DNA of 35,881 bases, from positions 1-35,881 of the forward strand of contig JAJEIH010000134.1 in the NCBI GenBank assembly GCA_022827685.1. Reading direction: 5' to 3'. Both the position numbers and the translations under genes were made by a program. Positions 1-7,666 of this stretch are shown here, piece by piece. The notes below the pieces were generated by a model. The model made no database searches, was not told where the DNA came from, and saw nothing but the letters and a program-made list of their open reading frames with translations. Positions within the stretch are counted from its first letter, which is position 1; each line of letters opens with the position of its first letter. This DNA comes from Alphaproteobacteria bacterium. Lineage in GTDB: Bacteria > Pseudomonadota > Alphaproteobacteria > Bin95.

Positions 1-129
1 GCATGGGTCTGCGCACGCCTCGGAGGATGGACCGGATACTATGGAAAACCCGGACCCGTCGTCATGCTCCATGGCCTCTACCAGTTCCGAGCCATACAAC
101 GCGGATACCGACTCAAACACGATGTGTGA
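1..129 (+). CDS. IS4-type transposase, 3' end only
   Basis: Frame 1 is open from the window edge to a TGA at 127-129 and gives 42 residues. They contain a leucine-glycine-glycine-tryptophan run followed by a Tyr-Tyr-Gly-Lys-Pro-Gly-Pro segment. Next come hydrophobic residues, a Gly-Leu and a tail ending Lys-His-Asp-Val. This resembles the conserved C-terminus of IS4-family DDE transposases, where a Leu-Gly-Gly-(Trp/Phe) motif closes the catalytic domain. The catalytic residues would lie upstream, outside the window. The other reading frames here give arginine-rich, low-information translations. The family call rests on memory of the motif, so another DDE family is possible. The gene is cut by the window edge and may be intact beyond it. 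Confidence 0.62.
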   Translation, partial: AWVCARLGGWTGYYGKPGPVVMLHGLYQFRAIQRGYRLKHDV

Positions 130-270
130 ATCCGGTAGGCTTGCGGGGGAGGCCGGGAGGGGGCCAGCGGCCGTGCGGCCCGGCAAAGGCCCGGGAGGTT
201 GGGAGGGGGCTGTGGCGGCGGGTACGGCAATGTGTTCATTATATGCAGGTAATATTTCTCCCTCAGGGGC

Positions 271-297
271 TTGCATTCTCAGAAACAGTGATATGAT
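271..297 (+). promoter_or_regulatory. Possible extended -10 promoter
   Basis: TTGCAT at 271-276 and TATGAT at 292-297 resemble -35 and -10 boxes. The 15-base spacer is short, but a TG one base upstream of the -10 box gives an extended -10. It lies in an AT-richer patch. No gene follows closely on the plus strand, so it may be fortuitous or may drive an unrecognised small RNA. Confidence 0.25.
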
Positions 298-394
298 GGG
301 TCCGAGGGAAGAGGCATCCGGAGCCGCTTCCCGCCCGCGCCGGCCCGGTGCGGAACGACCCCGATTCAGCCGACAGGCGAAGTGCGTCTTGCGT

Positions 395-420
395 CTCGCG
401 CGCGCAATCAGGCGCGCGAG
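395..420. repeat. Hairpin, 9-bp stem
   Basis: CTCGCGCGC at 395-403 and GCGCGCGAG at 412-420 are perfect reverse complements around an 8-base loop. The flanks (about 348-372 and 480-500) are weakly complementary too, suggesting a larger imperfect palindrome. There is no T tract, so it is more likely a repeat than a terminator. Confidence 0.55.
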
Positions 421-700
421 CCGCGCCGCCGCGATACGCCCGCCCCCGCCGGCACAGGCGCGCGCGCAGGATACGCGCGAAACAGGGTCGCTCCGGTGCC
501 GGGGCGGCAGGGCCGTCGAACCGAAACGGAATGAAGGAGTTGCCATGCCCTTTCCCGACCCGACCCTCTCCCTCTCCACCCGCCCGGAGACGGCGGTTCC
601 GCCCCCGACCATGACAAAACATGACATTCCATGACACGGCGCGAGAAGGCCGCCGGCGCCCCGGCCCTCTTCCCGTCATGCCCGTCCCCGCATCGTCTGC

Positions 701-727
701 CCGGACTTGTTCCATTGTTGTCCGGTT
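701..727 (+). repeat. Left arm of inverted 27-base repeat
   Basis: This arm matches the reverse complement of 1059-1085 at 24 of 27 positions. It is itself a small dyad: CCGGAC at 701-706 and GTCCGG at 720-725. The core resembles dispersed intergenic repeats commonly seen in alphaproteobacterial genomes, with a pattern like GTCATGCCCGGACTTG. Confidence 0.65.
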
Positions 728-768
728 CAGCCATTGGACGAAGCCGATTGGGGGTCGGCCGGGCTTCC

Positions 769-791
769 CCCCTCCCGCTCGGCGGGAGGGG
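769..791. repeat. REP-like hairpin, 10-bp stem
   Basis: CCCCTCCCGC at 769-778 pairs perfectly with GCGGGAGGGG at 782-791 around a TCG loop. It lies between the two inverted 27-base repeats and resembles the CTCCCGC/GCGGGAG hairpins scattered in GC-rich proteobacterial intergenic DNA. Confidence 0.65.
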
Positions 792-915
792 TCGGGGGAG
801 GGCCTCGCGGCGCGCGGACGGTTGCCCGGCTTCGCCCGCCGCCGCGCTGGACGCGGCGAACGCTGCAAATGGCGGCGTTGGCGCCGCCGGCCTGGCGGCC
901 GGCGCCCTCTCCCGG

Positions 916-939
916 CCTCTCCCCGCGAGCGGGGAGAGG
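916..939. repeat. REP-like hairpin, 9-bp stem
   Basis: CCTCTCCCC at 916-924 and GGGGAGAGG at 931-939 pair perfectly around a 6-base loop. Sequence style is similar to the hairpin at 769-791, so both probably belong to the same repeat family. No T run follows. Confidence 0.65.
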
Positions 940-1058
940 GGATTTGCGGCCGGCGCTGCTCAGGATGAGGGACGCCGGGCGCCGATCCGGGTCTCCATTC
1001 CACCGGACCCTTCGAAACCCGGTTGAATCCAGGCCATGCGCCTTGTCCGCAAAAGCTA

Positions 1059-1085
1059 AACCGGACAGCAGCGGAACAAGTCCGG
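1059..1085 (-). repeat. Right arm of inverted 27-base repeat
   Basis: This is the partner of 701-727 in opposite orientation, with three mismatches. It contains the same internal CCGGAC/GTCCGG dyad. The two arms enclose about 330 bases that contain two further hairpins and no gene. Confidence 0.65.
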
Positions 1086-1180
1086 GCATGACGGAAGAGC
1101 CCGTCGAAGGGAGCGTTCAGGCCATGATGGAAAGGCAGCGGACGGGAGGGCCCCGCCGTTTCAACCGCGGCCGGTCAGGC

Positions 1181-2206
1181 CTAAGCCGCGCGGCTCACCG
1201 GCGGCGCGGACGCGGCCTCGCGCGCGGCCCGGCGCTGGCGGCGTTCCTCGCGCGGGCAGACGCCGAAGAACTGGCGGTAGTTCTTGGAGAAATGCGAGGT
1301 CGAGCCGAAGCCGCAGGCGACCGCGATCCAGGTCACCGGCATCTGCGTCTCGATCAGCAGCTGGCGCGCCCGCGTCAGCCGCATGCGCAGATACCAGCGC
1401 GCCGGGGTCGAATCGAGATAGCGCCGGAACAGCCGCTCGAGCTGGCGCGGCGACACATTGGCCTCCCGGGCGATCTCGACCAGGGACAGGCGCTCTTCCC
1501 GATTGGCGGCCATGGCGGTCAGCGCCTTGACCAGCACGGGATGGCTGGTGCGGAGCCAGGCCTGGTGCGGCAGGTAGCGCTCGTCGCGCCCGCTGCGCAC
1601 GCGGTCATGCAGGAGCTGGCCGGCCACCGCCGCCATGATGTCCCCGCCGTGGCGCCAGGCGATGTCCTGCAGGACCATGTCGCAGGCCGCCTCGCCGCCG
1701 GTGCATGTGAACCGGTCGCGGTCCACCTCGAACAGCGCCGCGCGCAGGTCGATATCCGGGAACCGCTCGGCGAACCCGTCGAGGCTTTCCCAATGGATGG
1801 TGCAGCGCCGGTCCCGCAGCAGGCCGGCCCGCGCCAGCACATAGGCCCCGGTGCATGCCGCGCCCACATGGGCGCCGTCCCGCGCCCAGCGGCGCAGCAG
1901 CGCAAGCGCGGCCTGGTCCTCGTAGGCCCAGCCGTCCACGCCGCCGCAGACGACGATGTTCTCCGGCCGCCGGATGCGCTCGGCCGGCTCGTCCGCCGCC
2001 ACCGCCACCCCGCAGCTGGAGCGCACCGGCGCGCCTTCCGGCGTCACGACCCGCCAGCTGTAGAGCGGGCGCTCCGCAACGTAGTTCGCGAGGCGAAGGG
2101 GCTCGACCAGCGCCGCGAAACTCGAAAGGGAGAAGTTCGGAATGGGCAGGAGCGTCACCTCGACAGGTGCGCCGTCGCTCCCGCGGAATACCTGTTCGCC
2201 AGCCAT
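1181..2206 (-). CDS. GlxA/AraC-family transcriptional regulator
   Basis: The 341-residue protein has the GlxA layout. A DJ-1/PfpI-like amidotransferase fold fills roughly residues 15-195, with an Ala-Cys-Thr-Gly-Ala-Tyr elbow. A C-terminal AraC helix-turn-helix pair fills roughly 225-325, including the second-helix segment with Cys-Gly-Phe-Gly-Ser-Thr-Ser-His-Phe. This subfamily includes GbdR and CdhR, which control glycine-betaine and carnitine breakdown; the N-domain senses the ligand rather than acting as an enzyme. ATG at 2204-2206 has a GGAG about 8 bases upstream. It diverges from the DmdA-like gene across ~190 bases and is the obvious candidate regulator of that operon. The effector cannot be read from the sequence. 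Confidence 0.88.
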   Translation of the reverse strand: MAGEQVFRGSDGAPVEVTLLPIPNFSLSSFAALVEPLRLANYVAERPLYSWRVVTPEGAPVRSSCGVAVAADEPAERIRRPENIVVCGGVDGWAYEDQAALALLRRWARDGAHVGAACTGAYVLARAGLLRDRRCTIHWESLDGFAERFPDIDLRAALFEVDRDRFTCTGGEAACDMVLQDIAWRHGGDIMAAVAGQLLHDRVRSGRDERYLPHQAWLRTSHPVLVKALTAMAANREERLSLVEIAREANVSPRQLERLFRRYLDSTPARWYLRMRLTRARQLLIETQMPVTWIAVACGFGSTSHFSKNYRQFFGVCPREERRQRRAAREAASAPPVSRAA

Positions 2207-2395
2207 GGGCCGACTCCGGCAATATGACGCTGAAGTTGCAAATGCCGCCGCGTTGCCTGCTTGTCAATCCGTTCCGGCGCCCCGGAAGCAAAATTCTGTC
2301 GCACATGCCGCGAAAATCGTCGCGAACGGGCGCATCCGCCCCGGACTCCGCGCCGATTCTGGGATTCCTGTCCCTGCTGCGGAGGCGCGAAGCCC

Positions 2396-3739
2396 ATGCC
2401 CCTCGACAATTCCCCGAGCCTCGATTCCCGCTACCGCAGGGAACAGGCGACAAGCGTGGACCAGTCCGACCGCGTCGTGCCCTACAACCTGCGCCAGAGC
2501 GGGCCGACGAAGACGGAGCTGCTGATCTCGACCCGGGTGCGCAAGTCGCCCTACTGGCACCTCAGCCACGAGGCCGGCTGCTGGCGGGCGACGGTCTATA
2601 ACCGCGTCTATCACCCGCGCGGCTATGTGCGCCCGGAGGACGGCGGCGCTTCGGTGGAATACGAGGCGCTGACCAGGCATGTGACCATGTGGAATGTCGC
2701 GGTCGAGCGCCAGATCCGTGTGAAGGGCCCGGACGCCGAGCGCTTCGTCAACTATGTCATCACCCGCGACGCCTCCCGCATCGAGCCGATGCACGGCAAA
2801 TACGTCATCCTCTGCAACGAGAAGGGTGGCATCCTCAACGACCCGGTGCTGCTCCGGCTGGCCGAGGACGAGTTCTGGTTCTCGCTGTCCGACAGCGACA
2901 TCCTGTTCTGGCTCCAGGGCGTCAACACCGGCGCGCGGATGAATGTCGAGATCGACGAGATCGACGTCTGCCCCGTCCAGATCCAGGGGCCGAAGTCGGA
3001 AGCCCTGATGGCCGACCTCGTGGGGCCCGCGGTCCGCGACATCCCCTTCTACGGCATCATGGAGGCCGAGGTCGGCGGCTGCTCCGTCGTCATCTCGCAG
3101 ACGGGATTCTCCGGTGAGAAGGGCTACGAAATCTACCTGCGCGACGCGACCCTGCACGCCAACGCCATGTGGGAGGCGGTTCTGGAAGCAGGCAAGGCGC
3201 ACAAGCTGATGGTGATTGCGCCCGGCCACCAGCGCCGCATCGCGGCCGGCATCCTCTCCTGGGGCCAGGACCTCGACCACGAGACCAACCCCTTCCAGTG
3301 CAATCTCGGCTACCAGGTGCCGCGCAAGAAGACCGCCGACTATATCGGCAAAGCAGCACTGGAGCGGATGCGCGCCGGGTTGGAAGCCGGCAACCCGCCC
3401 TGGCGCCAGCAGCTTGTGGGCCTGCGCATGGGCGGCAAGCCCATCGACGACTATGCGCCCGACTTCTGGCTGGTGTCGGAGCCGGGCGGCGGCGAGCCGG
3501 TCGGCTACCTCACCTCGCCCTGGTACTCGCCCGAGCTCGGCTGCAACATATCCATGGGCTATGTGCCGGTGGAGAAGGCGGGCATCGGCACGGAATACGC
3601 CGTCTGGCTGCCGGACCGCTACGCCGAGCAGCCGGGGCAGCCGGTGGCGGCGGAAGTGTGCGAGATGCCGTTCCGCCCCTCCGTCAACCCCAATGCCCGC
3701 GAGGTCGCCAGGGCCGACGGCCGCGACGCCGCGTTCTGA
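2396..3739 (+). CDS. DmdA/GcvT-like aminomethyltransferase (demethylase)
   Basis: The 447-residue protein matches the folate-binding GcvT superfamily and looks closest to DmdA, the tetrahydrofolate-dependent dimethylsulfoniopropionate demethylase. Shared landmarks are the N-terminal Arg-Val-Arg-Lys-Ser-Pro and Thr-Val-Tyr-Asn-Arg, then His-Val-x-x-Trp-(Asn/Asp)-Val-Ala, Asn-Asp-Pro-Val-Leu-Leu, Ser-Asp-Ser-Asp and Ile-Gln-Gly-Pro-Lys-Ser-Glu. The expected role is transfer of a methyl group from a substrate to tetrahydrofolate. A TTG-initiated form from 2261 is less likely: ATG 2396 has GGAGG at 2381-2385 with a 10-base gap, and upstream residues look unstructured. True DmdA is only one member; related proteins act on other N-, S- or O-methyl substrates. 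Downstream partners argue against a plain DMSP role. Confidence 0.82.
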   Translation: MPLDNSPSLDSRYRREQATSVDQSDRVVPYNLRQSGPTKTELLISTRVRKSPYWHLSHEAGCWRATVYNRVYHPRGYVRPEDGGASVEYEALTRHVTMWNVAVERQIRVKGPDAERFVNYVITRDASRIEPMHGKYVILCNEKGGILNDPVLLRLAEDEFWFSLSDSDILFWLQGVNTGARMNVEIDEIDVCPVQIQGPKSEALMADLVGPAVRDIPFYGIMEAEVGGCSVVISQTGFSGEKGYEIYLRDATLHANAMWEAVLEAGKAHKLMVIAPGHQRRIAAGILSWGQDLDHETNPFQCNLGYQVPRKKTADYIGKAALERMRAGLEAGNPPWRQQLVGLRMGGKPIDDYAPDFWLVSEPGGGEPVGYLTSPWYSPELGCNISMGYVPVEKAGIGTEYAVWLPDRYAEQPGQPVAAEVCEMPFRPSVNPNAREVARADGRDAAF

Positions 3740-3868
3740 CGGCCCGCGCCGCATGGCCGTTCTTTGCGCCCGCTTCGCCGGCATTTCGTTGTCGAGCGCC
3801 GGGATCGGTCGCATACTGGCGCCGCGCGGCCGGACACGCGATTCCGGGCGCATCGGAGACCGCGGGCC

Positions 3869-4843
3869 ATGGACTATCGCCGGAGTGAAGCCAAGGACTA
3901 TGCGCGCGCCCGCATGAAGGGGATCTGGGCCGCCGCCCTGCAGCCCTTCCGGGAAGACCTGTCGATAGACGAGGCGGGCCTGCGCGCCAATATCCGCCAC
4001 TGGGTCGAAGACCTCGGCATCGACGGCCTGTTCATCGCCGGCAAGCAGGGCGAATATTTCTCGATGTCGGTCGAGGAGCGCAAGCGCGTCTTCGAGATCG
4101 CGGTCGACGAGACGCGCGGCACCGGCGCCGGCACGATCATGTCCTGTTCCGACCAGAACATGGATACGGTCATCGGTCTGGCCCGCCACGCCCAGGCCGT
4201 GGGCGCGGACTACATCGTCGTGCATGCGCCGGTGCTGAGTTTCGTGACGGACCGCGACGACCTGCTCTTCGAGTATTACCGGACGGTCAGCGAGGCGGTC
4301 GAGATCGGCATCGCCATGTGGAGCCATCCCGACAGCGGCTACCTGATGAGCCCCGGACTCTGCGCCCGGATCGCCGAGCTCCCCAATATCGTCGCCATCA
4401 AATACAGCGTGCCGCGCGAGATGTATGCCGAACTGACGCGCCTTGCAGGGGACCGGCTCCTGGTCAGCACGGCGTCCGAGGAGGAGTGGCTGGACAACAT
4501 CCTGGAGCTCGGCTGGCAGCTCTACCTGTGCTCCTCGCCGCCCTATCTGCTGCAGACGGCGACAGACCGGCGGATGCGGACCTACACCGACCTTGCCTTC
4601 GCCGGGGAGGCGGAAGAGGCCAGGCGCGTGCGCGACAGTCTGGACCCGGTGCGCGGCGCCCTGAAGCGGACCCGTCCCGGCGCCAAGCCGCATGCGCACC
4701 AGAAATACTGGCAGGAACTGCTGGGCCAGGCCGGCGGGCCGGTGCGCCCGCCCATGCTTGAGCTGACGGAGGCCGAGAAGCAGGCCACACGGCTGGCTTT
4801 CGAGAGCTGCGGCCTGGAGCTGATGCGCAGCGCCGCCGAGTGA
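3869..4843 (+). CDS. DapA-superfamily lyase/aldolase, atypical active site
   Basis: The 324-residue protein has the dihydrodipicolinate synthase/N-acetylneuraminate lyase barrel. The Schiff-base lysine is K178 in Ile-Val-Ala-Ile-Lys-Tyr-Ser. The usual Gly-Thr-Thr-Gly-Glu loop is Gly-Lys-Gln-Gly-Glu (58-62), and the usual Tyr-Asn-x-Pro segment is Trp-Ser-His-Pro (151-154). The Thr/Tyr proton relay of true DapA is therefore missing, so lysine synthesis is unlikely and an aldolase or dehydratase acting on a 2-oxo acid is more plausible. ATG 3869 has GGAG at 3855-3858; a 35-residue upstream extension is arginine-rich and was dropped. The next gene, 3-hydroxyanthranilate dioxygenase, starts 13 bases after the stop, implying co-transcription. 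Confidence 0.83.
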   Translation: MDYRRSEAKDYARARMKGIWAAALQPFREDLSIDEAGLRANIRHWVEDLGIDGLFIAGKQGEYFSMSVEERKRVFEIAVDETRGTGAGTIMSCSDQNMDTVIGLARHAQAVGADYIVVHAPVLSFVTDRDDLLFEYYRTVSEAVEIGIAMWSHPDSGYLMSPGLCARIAELPNIVAIKYSVPREMYAELTRLAGDRLLVSTASEEEWLDNILELGWQLYLCSSPPYLLQTATDRRMRTYTDLAFAGEAEEARRVRDSLDPVRGALKRTRPGAKPHAHQKYWQELLGQAGGPVRPPMLELTEAEKQATRLAFESCGLELMRSAAE

Positions 4844-4856
4844 GGAGGAACCGGCG

Positions 4857-5417
4857 ATGACCGGCTATCTGGAGCACCCGCGCCTCAGGCCCTTCGATTT
4901 CCGCCGCTGGATCGACGGGCACCGCGACCTGCTGAAACCGCCGGTCGGCAACAAGCTGGTGTTCGAGGAAGCCGGCATGACCGTGATGGTGGTGGGCGGG
5001 CCGAACCGGCGGGTGGACTTCCACGACGACCCGGTCGAGGAGTTCTTCTACCAGCTGGAGGGCGACATGGTCCTCAAGGTGGCGGAAGAGGGCCGCATCT
5101 ACGATGTGCCGATCCGGGCGGGCGAAGTGTTCATGCTGCCGCCCCATGTGCGCCACTCGCCGCAGCGCCCGGTGCCGGGCTCGGTCGGGCTCGTGGTGGA
5201 AGCGCCGCGCGTCGGCGGCATGCTGGACGGGTTCGAGTGGTTCTGCTTCGACTGCGGCGCGCTGGTGCACCGGGTGGAGCTGCCGGTCGGCAACATCGTC
5301 ACGGACCTGCCGCCGCTGTTCGAGGCGTTCTACTCGGACGAGGCGGCCCGCACCTGCCCCGAATGCGGCGCCATCCATCCGGGCCGCGAGCCGCCTCCCG
5401 GCTGGGCGGAGGTATAG
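4857..5417 (+). CDS. nbaC: 3-hydroxyanthranilate 3,4-dioxygenase
   Basis: This cupin enzyme opens the ring of 3-hydroxyanthranilate to 2-amino-3-carboxymuconate semialdehyde, a kynurenine/nitrobenzoate pathway step. The 186-residue protein has the catalytic iron ligands H56, E62 and H100. R52, R104 and E115 sit where the substrate-binding residues of the Cupriavidus enzyme (R47, R99, E110) are expected, each offset by five. The bacterial second iron site is present as C130, C133, C167 and C170. It starts at ATG 4857 after a GAGGAG-type ribosome site. No decarboxylase or semialdehyde dehydrogenase for the next steps lies nearby, so the product may be used differently or elsewhere in the genome. 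Confidence 0.93.
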   Translation: MTGYLEHPRLRPFDFRRWIDGHRDLLKPPVGNKLVFEEAGMTVMVVGGPNRRVDFHDDPVEEFFYQLEGDMVLKVAEEGRIYDVPIRAGEVFMLPPHVRHSPQRPVPGSVGLVVEAPRVGGMLDGFEWFCFDCGALVHRVELPVGNIVTDLPPLFEAFYSDEAARTCPECGAIHPGREPPPGWAEV

Positions 5418-5486
5418 CGGGCACCGGGCTTCCGGGAGAGGCTGCGCCGTGGCATAAGGCGGCGCTGAATCAACGACCTGCGGACT

Positions 5487-6002
5487 ATGGCGAAACTCGA
5501 CATCCTGATCGCCCCCGACCGGCGGCTGCGGACGAAATGCGCGTCCCTGGGCGCGGTGGACGACACGGCCCGACGCCTGCTCGACGACATGCTGGAGACC
5601 ATGTACGACGCGCCCGGCATCGGCCTGGCGGCGCCGCAGGTCGGCGTGCTGAAGCGCCTCGTGGTGATCGACTGCGCGCGTGACGAGGAAGAGCCGGCCC
5701 CGCTGAAACTGGTCGATCCCGAAGTCGTCTGGCGCTCGGAGGAACTCGTCACCGGCAATGAGGGCTGCCTCTCGCTGCCGGAGGTCTTTGTGGATGTCGA
5801 GCGGCCGGAAGCGGTACGGGTCGCCTATCTCGACGAGAACGGCGAGCCGCAGGAAATCGAGGCCGGGGGCCTGCGCGCCCGCTGCCTCCAGCACGAGATC
5901 GACCACCTCAACGGCGTGCTGCATGTGGACTATCTCTCGGCGGTCAAGCGCGGCGTGATCCTGCGACGGCTGGACAAGTCGAAGCGCCGCAAGAAGGACT
6001 GA
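5487..6002 (+). CDS. def: Peptide deformylase
   Basis: Cytosolic metalloenzyme that removes the N-formyl group from nascent proteins. The 171-residue protein carries all three family motifs: Gly-Ile-Gly-Leu-Ala-Ala-Pro-Gln (44-51), Glu-Gly-Cys-Leu-Ser (92-96, metal ligand C94) and Gln-His-Glu-Ile-Asp-His (135-140, ligands H136 and H140, catalytic E137). Length is typical. It precedes fmt by 7 bases and so is co-transcribed with the formyltransferase that makes its substrate, an order common in alphaproteobacteria. The ribosome site before ATG 5487 is weak. Confidence 0.97.
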   Translation: MAKLDILIAPDRRLRTKCASLGAVDDTARRLLDDMLETMYDAPGIGLAAPQVGVLKRLVVIDCARDEEEPAPLKLVDPEVVWRSEELVTGNEGCLSLPEVFVDVERPEAVRVAYLDENGEPQEIEAGGLRARCLQHEIDHLNGVLHVDYLSAVKRGVILRRLDKSKRRKKD

Positions 6003-6009
6003 GGGCGCC

Positions 6010-6954
6010 ATGCGCCTCGCCTTTCTGGGCACGCCGGAATTCGCCCTGCCGGCGCTTGAAGCATTGCTGGATGCGGGCCACGAGGTCGTGCGCGCCTATG
6101 CACAGCCGCCCCGCCCCGCCGGCCGCGGGCAGCGGCTCAGGCTCTCCCCGGTGCAGGCCTTTGCCGAGGCGCGCGGCATTCCGGTCGCGACGCCCGCAAG
6201 CCTCCGGGATCCTGCGCTCCAGCGGGATTTCGAGGCGCTCCGGCTCGACGCCGCCGTGACCGCCGCATACGGGCTGTTGCTGCCGCCGGCGATCCTGGCC
6301 GCGCCGCGCTTCGGCTGCCTGAACCTTCATGCCTCGCTGCTGCCGCGCTGGCGGGGCGCGGCGCCGATCCAGCATGCGATCCTCGCCGGCGACCGCGAGA
6401 CCGGCATCTCCGTCATGGCCATGGACGAGGGCCTGGACACGGGGCCGGTGCTTCTTGTGCGGCGCACCCCCATCGGGCCGGAAACCACCGGCGGGGCGTT
6501 GCATGACCGGCTGGCGCAGATCGCCGGCGAGGCGGCGGTGGCGGCGCTGGAGGGGCTGGAGAACGGCAGCCTCGAACCGGTCCCGCAGCCGGAGGACGGC
6601 GTTACCTGGGCAACCAAGATCGCCCGCGAGGACAGCCGGCTTGACTGGACCTGCCCGGCGGCCGAGCTGGAACGGCGGGTGCGCGCCTTCGCGCCGCGGC
6701 CGGGCGCCCGTTTCTCCTTCCGGGGCGAGAGCATCAGGGTCGAGGCGGCCGCGGTCGAAGCCGGCGGCGGACCGCCCGGCCGCGTGCTGGACGACGGCGC
6801 CGCCATTGCCTGCGGCGAGGGCGCATTGCGCCTGCTTCGCCTGCAACGGCCAGGGCGCTCGGCCATGGATGCCGCCGCCTTCCTGCGCGGCTTCCCACTG
6901 CCGGCGGGAACGGACCTGCTCGATGCCGCGATACCGCATCCTTGTCGAGTATGA
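6010..6954 (+). CDS. fmt: Methionyl-tRNA formyltransferase
   Basis: Uses 10-formyltetrahydrofolate to formylate initiator Met-tRNA. The 314-residue protein begins with the hallmark Leu-Gly-Thr-Pro-Glu-Phe. Catalytic residues are N105, H107 and D143, each one position before the Escherichia coli equivalents, in the segment Asn-Leu-His-Ala-Ser-Leu-Leu-Pro-Arg-Trp-Arg-Gly. The C-terminal RNA-binding domain occupies roughly 205-305. Its last ~11 codons overlap the start of truA by 32 bases in another frame, indicating translational coupling. Confidence 0.97.
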   Translation: MRLAFLGTPEFALPALEALLDAGHEVVRAYAQPPRPAGRGQRLRLSPVQAFAEARGIPVATPASLRDPALQRDFEALRLDAAVTAAYGLLLPPAILAAPRFGCLNLHASLLPRWRGAAPIQHAILAGDRETGISVMAMDEGLDTGPVLLVRRTPIGPETTGGALHDRLAQIAGEAAVAALEGLENGSLEPVPQPEDGVTWATKIAREDSRLDWTCPAAELERRVRAFAPRPGARFSFRGESIRVEAAAVEAGGGPPGRVLDDGAAIACGEGALRLLRLQRPGRSAMDAAAFLRGFPLPAGTDLLDAAIPHPCRV

Positions 6955-7660
6955 CGGCGGGCCGTTCGTCGGCTGGCAGGCCCAGGCGAACGGCCCCTCG
7001 GTGCAATCGGCGCTGGAGGAGGCCGTGTTCCGCTTCTGCGGCGAACGGGCGCGCGTCCAGGGCGCGGGCCGGACCGATGCTGGCGTCCATGCCGAGGGCC
7101 AGGTGGCGCATCTGGACCTCGACGGCGCGAGGGCGCCGAAGGTGCTGCGCGACGCGGTCAACCACCATCTGGGTCCGCTGCCCGTCTCCGTGCTTCACGC
7201 CGAAGAGGCTGCGTCGGACTTCCACGCCCGCTTTTCAGCTATCGGCCGCGCCTACCGCTACCGCATCCTGAACCGCCGCGCGCCGCCGGCGCTGGACCGC
7301 GGCCGGGTCTGGCATGTCGGCACGCCGCTCGACGCCGGCGCGATGAACGAGGCCGCCAAACGCCTGCTCGGCCGGCACGACTTCAGCAGCTTCCGGTCCT
7401 CGGAATGCCAGGCGAACTCACCGCTCCGCACGCTCGACCGCCTCGATGTCCGCCGCCAGGGCGACGAGGTTGTCTTCCAGGCCGAGGCGCGCTCCTTCCT
7501 GCACCACCAGATGCGAATCATCGCCGGCACCTTGCGCGAGGTCGGCATCGGCAAACGCACGCCTGACGACGTGTCCGCGGCGCTCGAAGCCGCCTCGCGC
7601 CCCGCCGCCGGCCCGACCGCCCCGCCCCACGGCCTCTGCCTCACCCGCGTTTGGTACTGA
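6923..7660 (+). CDS. truA: tRNA pseudouridine(38-40) synthase
   Basis: Isomerises uridines 38-40 in the anticodon stem-loop of many tRNAs. The 245-residue protein starts at ATG 6923, inside fmt; it opens Tyr-Arg-Ile-Leu-Val-Glu-Tyr-Asp-Gly, the usual TruA N-terminus. Catalytic aspartate D52 is in Gly-Ala-Gly-Arg-Thr-Asp-Ala-Gly-Val-His. The C-terminal motif Phe-Leu-His-His-Gln-Met-Arg-Ile is also present. It ends 6 bases before the convergent htpG stop, with no obvious terminator between them. A longer frame from 6329 is only the read-through of this frame inside fmt. Confidence 0.96.
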   Translation: MPRYRILVEYDGGPFVGWQAQANGPSVQSALEEAVFRFCGERARVQGAGRTDAGVHAEGQVAHLDLDGARAPKVLRDAVNHHLGPLPVSVLHAEEAASDFHARFSAIGRAYRYRILNRRAPPALDRGRVWHVGTPLDAGAMNEAAKRLLGRHDFSSFRSSECQANSPLRTLDRLDVRRQGDEVVFQAEARSFLHHQMRIIAGTLREVGIGKRTPDDVSAALEAASRPAAGPTAPPHGLCLTRVWY

Positions 7661-7666
7661 GTCCCG

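Larger units (their letters stand above)
130..1180. other. Gene-free zone with hairpin repeats
   Basis: No open frame in these ~1050 bases shows a recognisable domain. The long frames on both strands are arginine- and proline-rich, as expected for shadow frames in GC-rich DNA. The stretch holds the presumed right end of the IS4-type element, an AT-richer patch around 228-300, several strong hairpins and a pair of inverted 27-base repeats (listed separately). It looks like intergenic sequence that has accumulated dispersed repeats. Confidence 0.6.

Noticed and set aside
2264-4699. 811-codon minus-strand frame opposite the DmdA-like and DapA-like genes
   Set aside because: Shadow frame; the plus-strand genes have clear motifs and ribosome sites, while this translation has none.
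3869-4843. True 4-hydroxy-tetrahydrodipicolinate synthase (dapA)
   Set aside because: The conserved Thr-Thr and catalytic Tyr positions are replaced, and the genomic context is catabolic.
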